Program-made: the position numbers and the translations under genes
Notes under the pieces: model-generated
Told to the model about the DNA's origin: nothing
The model's database searches: none
Seen by the model: the letters and a program-made list of their open reading frames with translations, nothing else
Part shown: positions 1 through 6,553 of the stretch, piece by piece
Layout: the number at the start of each line of letters is the position of its first letter
How positions within the stretch are numbered: position 1 is the first letter of the stretch
From: an uncultured Eubacteriales bacterium
GTDB taxonomy: Bacteria; Bacillota; Clostridia; Oscillospirales; Acutalibacteraceae
Assembly (NCBI GenBank): GCA_934615635.1
Contig: CAKTTT010000025.1
Span: 1 to 18,022, forward strand
DNA: 18,022 nt
Reading direction: 5' to 3'

Positions 1-705
1 CTGCACCGTGGCGAAGCGTCCCTTCGTATAGGTGGGGATCCAGCCCAGGCTGCCGCGATTCTTCATATTCGCCTTCTCATACACCTCGTCCAAATAGGGC
101 TTATAGGTCGCCCGCAGCCGCTTAAGCGCCTCCTCCACCTCGTCGGGATAATCCATCAGGTCGTAGCACAGGTTTTCCGGCCCCCGCAGCGCGCTCATGG
201 CGTCCATGTTGCTGTGGGTATCCGGCACCGACAGCAGGAATTTTCCCTCGCTGTATTTTCCCGCGTATTCCAGCAGCCGCATATACCGCTCGTAATTGCT
301 GCCCGGTCCCTTGATCATCTTTCCCTCGAACTGGTCCCACTCGCCCTCGCCCACAATGGGATTCACCCAGGTGGTGTTCACCGTGTCCGAGCAGAACAGC
401 TCCGCGCCGAAATAGGAGGCGTAGTTGTCCGGGCCATAGTCCAGCGACAGAAAGGGGATACTCTCTCCCAAATAAGCCGTTTCTCCGGCAAATCGCTCAA
501 AATCCTCCATCATCGACTGAAAATCCGCCTCGGTTTTAGCCTCCACCACCCGGCGATAATCGATGCCGTGCCACCGGCGCGTTTTCTCGTGGCCGCGCTT
601 GGGCGCCGTCACGCACACCAGCGGCCTGTCCAGAACCTCGCCGGCCCAGAACGCTTCCCATCTTTCCGCTGTTTGCGCCATCTGCTCCTTGTATTGCAGC
701 TCCAT
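1..705 (-). CDS. URO-D-like (uroporphyrinogen decarboxylase / corrinoid methyltransferase fold) protein, C-terminus cut off
   Basis: An open frame of 235 codons runs without a stop to the left edge, so the C-terminal part lies outside the window. The ATG at 705 follows an AGGAAG ribosome site at about 8 nt spacing. The N-terminus reads MELQYKEQMAQTAERWEAFW and then LDRPLVCVTAP. A W...G...DRPL..VTAP start is typical of URO-D superfamily proteins (COG0407-like) that act as methyltransferase-like or uncharacterised enzymes, rather than of true HemE. Residues DAMSALRGPENL and YPDEVEEALKRL also fit that family. Classical HemE heme-pathway context is absent and no corrinoid protein gene is visible. 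The substrate is unknown. The assignment is from remembered family patterns, so the fold is moderately sure and the function is not. Confidence 0.6.
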   Translation of the reverse strand, partial: MELQYKEQMAQTAERWEAFWAGEVLDRPLVCVTAPKRGHEKTRRWHGIDYRRVVEAKTEADFQSMMEDFERFAGETAYLGESIPFLSLDYGPDNYASYFGAELFCSDTVNTTWVNPIVGEGEWDQFEGKMIKGPGSNYERYMRLLEYAGKYSEGKFLLSVPDTHSNMDAMSALRGPENLCYDLMDYPDEVEEALKRLRATYKPYLDEVYEKANMKNRGSLGWIPTYTKGRFATVQ

Positions 706-938
706 GTGGTCTTCCTCCCGTTTCCTTTGTCCAACTATCCATCTTCAGCCGCCCACGGCCGTTAGATGCCCTTATGCGGATTTCTACCCTTCTGCAGATT
801 CCATCGCATTTGCCAGCCTTATATCCCCCTAGAATTCCTGAATAACCGCACGATATGCCCTTGTTTTTCTTTTATTTAATTTTTTTCATCATATACAATA
901 GAGACGAATAATGCTTGAAGTTTATTCCGCTTTTTGGA

Positions 939-967
939 ATTATATTCCGATTCCGCAAAAATCACGA
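939..967 (-). promoter_or_regulatory. Candidate promoter with inverted repeat, upstream of the URO-D-like gene
   Basis: On the minus strand a perfect TATAAT (939-944) has a weak TCGTGA 17 nt upstream (962-967, 3 of 6 matches to TTGACA). The -10 lies inside a GGAAT-N3-ATTCC inverted repeat (936-948), which could be an operator. The predicted leader to the ATG at 705 would be about 225 nt. No gene is seen in 706-985 and no known riboswitch was recognised. The -35 is poor, so this is tentative. Confidence 0.35.
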
Positions 968-985
968 AATCTTGGCAAAGCAAAA

Positions 986-1020
986 CCGGATGGAGTCCCG
1001 AGAAATCGGGTTCCATCCGG
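986..1020 (-). terminator. Intrinsic terminator of the SpoIIQ-like gene
   Basis: CCGGATGGA (986-994) pairs with TCCATCCGG (1012-1020), and CCCGA/TCGGG closes an inner stem around a GAAA loop. Read leftward, the hairpin is followed by TTTTGCTTTG. It sits about 65 nt past the stop of the 1085-1837 gene. Confidence 0.8.
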
Positions 1021-1084
1021 CTGTGCTGCCCTTCTTACCGCACCGAAATCGCTTCCGGGTTCCGAGGGCGCGTTTGAAAGGATA

Positions 1085-1837
1085 TTATGCGGCGGGCGCG
1101 GTGGTGCCGCTGTATTTCACATCCCGTCCCAGCGCCTTGACCGGGTCGGTGTAAGCGCCGTCCACCAGGATCTCCAGATGCAGGTGAGCGTCCTCCAGCA
1201 TCTCACAGGGGATATCCGTCAGATGACCGATTTCCTGATTGACCGTGACCTTATCGCCGGCCTTGAGGGTGGTTTTCACACCGCAGTAGCGGGAGCGGAT
1301 GCCATAGCCGTGATCGATTTCCAAAACATCGCCCCACAGCGGATCGGTTTCCACCAGATGGATGGTTCCATCGGCCAGCGCCTTCACCGTCTGCCCCTTT
1401 TCCCCGCGGAAATCCACACCGTTATGGGTGCGCCAATCGTTCATGGTCTGGGAAAACACCTGCTTGCCGTCGCTGAAAACCTGCATCACATCGTTGGTAA
1501 GCGGAAGGACGAACAGGTCGGTGGGCTTATCCTGCCCATTGGTCGGCTGGGTGGTGGGCGGCGCGGTGGGAACGGTGGATTGGGGCCGGGTATCCGGCAC
1601 ATTGGTGATGGGCTTGTCCACCGGCTGATCCTTGGTGGAAGCGGGAGTGGTGCGGGCCGGCTCAGTCTGCGAAGCGGTAGAGGAACTGTCGATGGGCAGC
1701 TTGGGCAGGGAACCGGTAAAGGTGGCCACGGCAACGGCTCCCACCGCCACCAGGCAGACCGCCAGCGCCAGATAGAACCCCTTGCCGTTTAAAAACTTTC
1801 TAAAGCGGGAATCTTTATTAAAATGTATTTTCCCCAT
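1085..1837 (-). CDS. spoIIQ: SpoIIQ-like membrane-anchored M23 (LytM) peptidase
   Basis: This is a 250-residue protein. It has a short basic N-terminus, one membrane segment (about residues 20-40, including KGFYLALAVCLVAVG), a Ser/Thr/Pro-rich extracytoplasmic linker (about 50-105) and an M23 domain (about 108-238). The zinc ligands are all present: H138 and D142 in HNGVD, and H218/H220 in HLHLE. SpoIIQ is made in the forespore and bridges the intermembrane space to SpoIIIAH during engulfment. Bacillus SpoIIQ is catalytically degenerate, while clostridial forms often keep an intact site, as here. The ATG at 1837 is chosen because the hydrophobic segment then starts near residue 20 and an AGAAAGG lies 12 nt upstream. 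The frame stays open to 1978, but that extension looks non-coding. A general cell-wall M23 protein is the alternative. Confidence 0.75.
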   Translation of the reverse strand: MGKIHFNKDSRFRKFLNGKGFYLALAVCLVAVGAVAVATFTGSLPKLPIDSSSTASQTEPARTTPASTKDQPVDKPITNVPDTRPQSTVPTAPPTTQPTNGQDKPTDLFVLPLTNDVMQVFSDGKQVFSQTMNDWRTHNGVDFRGEKGQTVKALADGTIHLVETDPLWGDVLEIDHGYGIRSRYCGVKTTLKAGDKVTVNQEIGHLTDIPCEMLEDAHLHLEILVDGAYTDPVKALGRDVKYSGTTAPAA

Positions 1838-1881
1838 GGGTGTAACCAGCCTTTCTGCAACTTCATGCGGTTGTCTGCTGT

Positions 1882-1910
1882 TATTCTGGGCAGAAAAAAA
1901 CGCAATATGC
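1882..1910 (-). promoter_or_regulatory. Candidate sigma-F/G-type promoter for the SpoIIQ-like gene
   Basis: On the minus strand GCATA (1906-1910) is followed after 14 nt by GCCCAGAATA (1882-1891). This resembles the forespore pattern GYATA - about 15 nt - GGnnAnAnTR with one mismatch in the -10. B. subtilis spoIIQ is transcribed by sigma-F, so the position fits. It lies about 45 nt upstream of the ATG at 1837. Confidence 0.4.
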
Positions 1911-1928
1911 CGCCGACAAGAAAAAAAT

Positions 1929-1957
1929 TTGCGTTCTCCGGATTTTTCCGGTAAAAT
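1929..1957 (+). promoter_or_regulatory. Candidate sigma-A promoter with internal inverted repeat, ahead of the sigma factor gene
   Basis: TTGCGT (1929-1934), a 17-nt spacer and TAAAAT (1952-1957). The spacer holds the inverted repeat CCGGATTTTTCCGG (1938-1951), which could be an operator between -35 and -10. The start codon is at 2027. No ECF-type AAC/CGT pair at normal spacing was found here. Confidence 0.4.
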
Positions 1958-2026
1958 GGAACTGCTTTTTTGCAACAAATCCCCCGCCGTGCGGCACTGA
2001 TTTTACGAAGGGCAGGAAGTGGTGGC

Positions 2027-2581
2027 ATGGATTCGTCGGCCGGTGTCGGCAGCTCGACCCACAGCTTAATAGAGCGCGCCCGCCGCCGGGATTCCGCCGC
2101 CTTTGGAGAGCTGTACGGGCAGATATACGCGGACTTGTACCGCTACGCCCTTTATCGGCTGGGGAGCCGTGAGGAAGCGGAGGACGCGGTACAAGAGGCC
2201 GCTCTGGAGGCCTTCAGAGGCATAGCCGGCCTCAAAAAGCCCGGGGCCTTCCGGGGCTGGATGTTCACCATCCTGAACGCCCGCTGCAACCGGCATATCC
2301 GTGGCTTGGTCCGCGCCAGGGAGGAAACGCCCCTGGAGGATTGCTTTCTTTCTGTGGAGGACTTTTCACCGGAGCTGCTGACGGCCTGCCGGCTCCGGGA
2401 AGCGATCGCCGCCCTGCCGGACGAGGATCGTCAGCTTGTTCTCCTGGCGGTGGTGGGCGGTTTTTCCGGCAATGAAATCGCCGACATCATGAAGCGGCCG
2501 CCGGGGACGCTCCGCTGCCGGCTGCATCGAACGCTGAAAAAGCTGCGGAAAACCCTCGATGAACTCGATGAAAACGAATAA
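2027..2581 (+). CDS. ECF-like RNA polymerase sigma-70 factor
   Basis: This 184-residue protein has sigma-70 region 2 at about 24-92 (AFGELYGQIYADLYRYALYR, then REEAEDAVQEAALEAF and the FRGWMFTILNARCNRH part) and region 4 at about 124-178 (LREAIAALPDEDRQLVLLA, then GNEIADIMKRPPGTLRCRLH with its helix-turn-helix). It would direct RNA polymerase to a small alternative regulon. The ATG at 2027 has an AGGAAG site 7 nt upstream. An earlier in-frame ATG at 1970 would add 19 residues that do not look sigma-like. The following gene encodes a one-pass membrane protein with a cytoplasmic N-terminus, the usual arrangement for a sigma/anti-sigma pair. The inducing signal is not known from sequence. Confidence 0.88.
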   Translation: MDSSAGVGSSTHSLIERARRRDSAAFGELYGQIYADLYRYALYRLGSREEAEDAVQEAALEAFRGIAGLKKPGAFRGWMFTILNARCNRHIRGLVRAREETPLEDCFLSVEDFSPELLTACRLREAIAALPDEDRQLVLLAVVGGFSGNEIADIMKRPPGTLRCRLHRTLKKLRKTLDELDENE

Positions 2582-2701
2582 TCGGGGGATTCCTCCCCTC
2601 AAAATGAGACGGGAATCCCTGTCCGCCGCCGATACGGCCGCTTCGCGGCTATCCGACCGGCTCCAATGAGCCGGAAAAACAGACAGAAAGGAGGGGCTTC
2701 C

Positions 2702-3475
2702 ATGAAAATACAACCGCTGCCGGATCCGCGAGAGGAACGGGAGTTGGCGCAGCAATTGAATCAGGCGCTGCGCCCCTTAGACGAGACGCCGCCCCCCTCT
2801 CTGGCTCCCGATCAAATCGCCGCCTGGCTGGAAGAGGAAACCGCCGGCATGAAAAAGGGCCGCCATATGCGGCGATGGGCGCCGCTGCTGGCGGGCTGCG
2901 CCGCTCTGCTCCTGCTTTTGCTGCCCCTTTCCCTGGTTTATCCTCGCACCAAAAACGCGTTGGATTCCTCTCCCGCCGCAAGCGAACCCCTCCGCGGCGA
3001 TTTATCCTGTACGCCCGAAACATCCGCCGGCGGCGACATAAACGGCTCCGAACAGACGGGTGAGGCGGATCAGTCCACCCGCCCGGACGGCAGCATCATC
3101 CCCCCGCAGAACGGACAGCCGTCCTCCCCCCAGCCTACCGGCTCCGGTATGGAATCCGAAGTTCTTTCCAGGCCGCAGCAAATCGCATCAGACGAGGCTT
3201 TGAAGCTCCAGGCAGAGGGGATCCTGCTGGTGGATGTCCGTTCCTCCGACTCCTTCCGTCTCTTTCACCTCCAGGGCGCTGTCAATATTCCCTTGGAGCG
3301 TCTGTCCCAGGATATCGCCGCCTATCTCCCCACCGGTGAAAAAGTGATCGTCTACTGCTCCTCCGGGGAATGCAGCGCCCAGGCCGCCGGACTGCTGTCC
3401 CGCATGGGCTATACGGCCTACGATCTGGGAAGCGTGGAATCCTGGCCGCTGGAGACCGGTGCCGGCGTGGAATAA
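2702..3475 (+). CDS. Membrane protein with C-terminal rhodanese domain, putative anti-sigma factor
   Basis: This 257-residue protein has a cytoplasmic N-terminal part (1-58), a membrane segment (about 59-80, preceded by KKGRHMRR), a low-complexity Ser/Pro/Gly/Gln linker (about 85-155) and a rhodanese domain (about 157-257). LVDVRSSDSFRLFHLQGAVN and VIVYCSSGECSAQAAGLL are typical rhodanese segments. The presumed active Cys is C219, and the loop CSSGECS has a second Cys (C224) where Arg is common. By the positive-inside rule the rhodanese lies outside the cytoplasm. The ATG at 2702 has AAAGGAGG at 7-9 nt. An upstream ATG at 2666 lacks such a site. The gene follows the sigma gene by 120 nt on the same strand. 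The anti-sigma role is inferred from position and topology. No zinc-finger (HxxxCxxC) anti-sigma motif is present, so this part is uncertain. Confidence 0.75.
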   Translation: MKIQPLPDPREERELAQQLNQALRPLDETPPPSLAPDQIAAWLEEETAGMKKGRHMRRWAPLLAGCAALLLLLLPLSLVYPRTKNALDSSPAASEPLRGDLSCTPETSAGGDINGSEQTGEADQSTRPDGSIIPPQNGQPSSPQPTGSGMESEVLSRPQQIASDEALKLQAEGILLVDVRSSDSFRLFHLQGAVNIPLERLSQDIAAYLPTGEKVIVYCSSGECSAQAAGLLSRMGYTAYDLGSVESWPLETGAGVE

Positions 3476-3776
3476 CGACTGACTTCCCGTTAAGGGTTGC
3501 CAAAAGCAGAAAAAGAGACTCGCCGCTTTCTTGAAAGGGGCATACCATCGGCAATGGTCGGCGGGCTTAAGCGAGCGATATAGGCGCTTATTCGGCCAGC
3601 GCCTAAAACGCACCAAAATTTCTTTCCCTTGCGTGAGGCCCTGCAGCTCTCATGAACGGGTGAATGGGCATCCCAACGGCAAGCCCTTCCGTCGACTATT
3701 GTGTCGGCTCGTTTTCCCTGGCGCCCCATGCTAAAACCTTTTATAAAGGCCCCCCATCGGCAGACCTTTAAAACCA
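3476..3776. other. Intergenic stretch without a convincing gene
   Basis: No frame has a ribosome site plus recognisable protein. The stretch contains small inverted repeats: ACCAT-N5-ATGGT near 3543-3557, and TAGGCGCT (3581-3588) with AGCGCCTA (3598-3605). Neither is followed by a T-run. It could be an untranslated 3' end, a decayed gene or an unrecognised small RNA. Confidence 0.4.
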
Positions 3777-3803
3777 AAACGGCGGGATATAGTCCCGCCG
3801 TTT
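3777..3803. terminator. Intrinsic terminator, likely bidirectional
   Basis: AAACGGCGGGA (3777-3787) pairs with TCCCGCCGTTT (3793-3803) around a TATAG loop, giving an 11-bp stem. T-rich sequence follows on both strands: TTTCTCCATTTT rightward and GTTTTGGTTTT leftward. It can end the sigma/rhodanese transcript and act as backup for the leftward gene at 3922-4926. Its core (CGGCGGGA...TCCCGCCG) is shared with the hairpin at 14539-14565. Confidence 0.7.
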
Positions 3804-3873
3804 CTCCATTTTCCCCGATTGACTCCGGTTTCTTCATATCCCGACAGCCCGACAGACTGAGGGCAATATACTG

Positions 3874-3915
3874 CAATAAAGAGCGGCTGCAAAATTTTGC
3901 AGCCGCTCTTTATTG
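3874..3915 (-). terminator. Perfect 42-nt palindrome terminator after the multi-TM gene
   Basis: A perfect palindrome centred at 3894/3895. It has 21-nt arms with a GC-rich core (GAGCGGCTGC/GCAGCCGCTC) flanked outside by AATAAA/TTTATT. It begins 6 nt past the stop of the 3922-4926 gene. The symmetric A/T flanks make it usable in both directions. Confidence 0.8.
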
Positions 3916-3921
3916 GGGGCA

Positions 3922-4926
3922 TTATGAACCCCTTTCCGTTTCCTGACAAGAATCCGACAGATCCTGGGGAATCTTCGAATCGGCCGGGGCGCCCAAGACT
4001 GAATGCGGCCCGGTCAGTTCCCCCACGATTTCCTCCCATTTTTCCGATTCCGGCGTTTCCTGTGCGGCATCTTCCCGCGTTTCGTCCTCCGTCCCGTCCG
4101 GTTGCCCCTTCCATATCAGGGCGAAAGCCATGAGCAGGGCGAAAGCGCCGATAACAAAATCCGTTACCGTCGCCATGCTCCCCGCCGTATAGCGGATCCC
4201 TTCGTCGCTCAGACGCATCGCTAGCTGCGCCACCGGCCCGCTGAGGGAAAAAACACCGGTGCACAGCGCCAAAGCCGGAAGGGCGCGGGGAAGCTTTGTC
4301 CCCACGCCGGAGACATAGCGAGCCAGAGCGAAAAAGAACAACAGCTCGAAAATCATCATCATGAAATCATAGAAATTCCGGGTAACGTCCACCGCGCTGG
4401 CATATGACATTTCATACCGTGCCAGACGCAGCCACGCCCACAATACGGGAGCCAGCATCCACACCCGCATAATCCCCGACCGGGTGCGGCCCGCGCCGAT
4501 CCAGATAAACCAGCAGCGAACCAGCGCTATTCCCGCCAGCAGCCCAGCCAACAGCATCAATGCCAGCGCAATCGCATCCAGCCTGCTGATAACCTCCTCG
4601 TTGGGGGGAGGCGTTTTCTCGTAAAACAGCCAATTGCCGGCATCGAAGACCGCAACTACCGTCAGCAGGGAGCCGCACAGCACGCCGGCGACCGCCGTGA
4701 CCAGCATGGGCTTGCCCGCGATGCTTCGCCGCTCCTCCCCTTTGGGAAATCGTCCCAGCGCAAAAACCGCCGCCACGGTCGCCACCAGCAGGAGAATCGC
4801 CAGATAACTCCACCGCCACCATCCGGATTCCGGAAGCGTCAGCTTGGGAATCAGAAGGATCCGCACCACGGTGACAACAACCGTCATAACCGCGGCAACC
4901 ACCGCAGCAGCCTTGTTTTTGGCCAT
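3922..4926 (-). CDS. Unrecognised multi-pass membrane protein
   Basis: This 334-residue protein has about eight hydrophobic segments (roughly 5-27, 37-58, 73-96, 117-142, 150-167, 185-205, 213-235, 250-272) and a hydrophilic acidic tail of about 60 residues rich in Glu, Asp and Ser. I do not recognise the family, and no catalytic or transport motif was found. Charged or polar positions inside the bundle are few. The ATG at 4926 has an AAAGGTGG site about 7 nt upstream, and a well-formed promoter lies just ahead, so the gene is probably real. It starts 55 nt after the citrate synthase stop on the same strand, so it may be transcribed both from its own promoter and by readthrough. Function unknown. 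Confidence 0.8.
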   Translation of the reverse strand: MAKNKAAAVVAAVMTVVVTVVRILLIPKLTLPESGWWRWSYLAILLLVATVAAVFALGRFPKGEERRSIAGKPMLVTAVAGVLCGSLLTVVAVFDAGNWLFYEKTPPPNEEVISRLDAIALALMLLAGLLAGIALVRCWFIWIGAGRTRSGIMRVWMLAPVLWAWLRLARYEMSYASAVDVTRNFYDFMMMIFELLFFFALARYVSGVGTKLPRALPALALCTGVFSLSGPVAQLAMRLSDEGIRYTAGSMATVTDFVIGAFALLMAFALIWKGQPDGTEDETREDAAQETPESEKWEEIVGELTGPHSVLGAPADSKIPQDLSDSCQETERGS

Positions 4927-4967
4927 GAGACAACCACCTTTTTCGGATTACCCGCAAGTTATCTTTT

Positions 4968-4996
4968 ATTATAGTACAAACTCAGCGTTCCGACAA
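4968..4996 (-). promoter_or_regulatory. Sigma-A-type promoter for the multi-TM protein gene
   Basis: On the minus strand TTGTCG (4991-4996), an exact 17-nt spacer, and a perfect TATAAT (4968-4973). The -35 lies inside the last codons of citrate synthase, whose stop is at 4982-4984. This gives the downstream gene its own transcription start. Confidence 0.65.
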
Positions 4997-6355
4997 GGGG
5001 GTATATGGTTTTTGGCGCGCAATGGCCTTATAGGCCGGCCGAATGATCCGGCCGCCGGTGGTCAGCTCTTCGATACGGTGGGCGCACCATCCCGCCATCC
5101 GGGCCACAGCGAACAGCGGTGTGAACAGATCCTCCGGAATGCCCAGTGCGCGGTAAACCAGCCCGGAATACATATCCACGTTGGCGCACATCGCCTTGTC
5201 GTTGCCCTTCTCCTCAAGGAAAACCTGCGGCGTCAGCCTTTCCACCGCTTCCACCAGCCGGAACTCGGGTCCGAATCCTTTTTCTTCCGCCAGATCATAA
5301 GCGTATTTCTTCAGCAGGATCGCCCGGGGATCCGACAGGGTGTAAACCGCGTGACCCATACCGTAAATCAGCCCGGAGCCGTCCCCCTCCTCCTTACGGA
5401 TGATCCTTTTCAGGAAGGCGGCGACTTCCTCGTCGTCCTCCCAGTTTTTAACCCCCGTCTTGATGCATTCCATCATCCTGGCCACCTTGATGTTGGCGCC
5501 CCCGTGCTTGGGTCCCTTGAGCGAGCCGATGGCCGCCGCGATGGCGGAATAGGTGTCCGTCCCGGAAGAGGACAGCACCCGGGCGGCGAAGGTGGAATTA
5601 TTGCCGCCGCCATGTTCCGCATGGAGCATCAGGCACAGATCCAGCAGCTTCGCCTCCTTGTCCGTATAGGCGGAATCCGCCCGCAGGGAGTGGAGGATGG
5701 TTTGGGAGGTGGACAGCCCGGCGACCATGGGATGAAAATACATGCTTTCATGGTCGTAATGGCGCCGCTTGACCTGATAAGCATATACCATAATGGTGGG
5801 CATCATGGCAATCAGCTCGATGGACTGGCGCAGCACGTTTTCCATCGACAGATCCTCAGGATTGTCGTCGTAGGAATAGAGGGCCAGCACCGAACGGGCC
5901 AGCTTGTTCATGATGTTGGGGGAGGGCGCTTTGATGATCATATCCTCCGCAAAATAGTCCGGCAGTTCCCGGCAGGAGGAGAGGAGGCCGCTGAAGCCCT
6001 TCAGTTGATCCCGGGAGGGCAGCTCCCCGAACAGAAGCAGCCAGGCGGTTTCCTCAAAGCCGAACCGGTCGTCCGCCACGCAGCCCGCCACCAGATCGTT
6101 GATATCAATTCCCCGGTAGATCAGCCGTCCGGGCACGGGGGATTTCTCCCCTTCGTTGAGCACATAGCCGTGGACGTTGCATATCTGGGTAAGGCCCGCC
6201 ATGACGCCGCTGCCGTCCGCGTTGCGCAGGCCCCGTTTGACCCCATACTGCTCAAACTTTTGTGGATCAATCCGGTTATTCTTTCGGAACTCCTCGCATA
6301 AAGATAATAATGTACCGCCGGACAAGTCCAGGTTCCCATTGATGAGATCAATCAT
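4982..6355 (-). CDS. gltA: Citrate synthase
   Basis: This 457-residue protein condenses acetyl-CoA with oxaloacetate to citrate in the cytoplasm. The active-site residues are visible: His284 in PKHGGANIKV, His335 in YGMGHAVYTLSDPRA and Asp394 in ANVDMYSGLVYRALGIP. LIYRGIDINDLV (78-89) and the HAEHGGGNNSTF stretch (245-256) are also standard. The length matches the longer bacterial citrate synthases that have an N-terminal extension of about 70 residues. A 2-methylcitrate synthase cannot be fully excluded. The ATG at 6355 has a GAAAGGA site upstream and a strong promoter. Aconitase and isocitrate dehydrogenase are not in the window, so it is not in a TCA operon here. In anaerobic Clostridia such enzymes usually feed glutamate synthesis. 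Confidence 0.95.
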   Translation of the reverse strand: MIDLINGNLDLSGGTLLSLCEEFRKNNRIDPQKFEQYGVKRGLRNADGSGVMAGLTQICNVHGYVLNEGEKSPVPGRLIYRGIDINDLVAGCVADDRFGFEETAWLLLFGELPSRDQLKGFSGLLSSCRELPDYFAEDMIIKAPSPNIMNKLARSVLALYSYDDNPEDLSMENVLRQSIELIAMMPTIMVYAYQVKRRHYDHESMYFHPMVAGLSTSQTILHSLRADSAYTDKEAKLLDLCLMLHAEHGGGNNSTFAARVLSSSGTDTYSAIAAAIGSLKGPKHGGANIKVARMMECIKTGVKNWEDDEEVAAFLKRIIRKEEGDGSGLIYGMGHAVYTLSDPRAILLKKYAYDLAEEKGFGPEFRLVEAVERLTPQVFLEEKGNDKAMCANVDMYSGLVYRALGIPEDLFTPLFAVARMAGWCAHRIEELTTGGRIIRPAYKAIARQKPYTPLSER

Positions 6356-6383
6356 GCCGCTTCATTCCTTTCAGTTAACCTCC

Positions 6384-6412
6384 ATTATAGACAGGGTAGG
6401 CGATAAAGTCAA
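6384..6412 (-). promoter_or_regulatory. Sigma-A promoter of citrate synthase
   Basis: On the minus strand TTGACT (6407-6412), a 17-nt spacer (6390-6406) and TATAAT (6384-6389). This is 11 of 12 consensus bases at ideal spacing, the strongest promoter seen in the window. It lies 28 nt upstream of the start codon. Confidence 0.85.
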
Positions 6413-6553
6413 GAAATACTTGCCCGATTTTGCAATTTTTATTTTTTGTTCTTTCACAAAAGCGCCAAAAAGGAAATAGAGAGCTATTTATTTGCAAAAA
6501 AATGAAGTGTTGATTTGCTTAATATGCATATTCAACAAGAAAGGAGTTTGATT

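Noticed and set aside
1838..1978. N-terminal extension of the SpoIIQ-like protein
   Set aside because: It would put 47 unrelated residues before a normal short N-terminus and would cover the candidate forespore promoter.
1958..1991. ECF-type promoter (GGAAC ... CGTG) suggesting autoregulation of the sigma gene
   Set aside because: The spacing between AAC and CGT is about 25 nt, well above the usual 16-17.
4844..6301. Long plus-strand open frame of 485 codons opposite citrate synthase
   Set aside because: It is antisense to a well-supported gene with catalytic motifs, has no ribosome site or recognisable domain, and its His/Gly/Arg-rich composition is typical of a GC-rich shadow frame.
6413..6553. 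Sigma-E promoter for spoIID
   Set aside because: CATATTCA near 6528 resembles a -10, but no matching -35 lies at the right distance.
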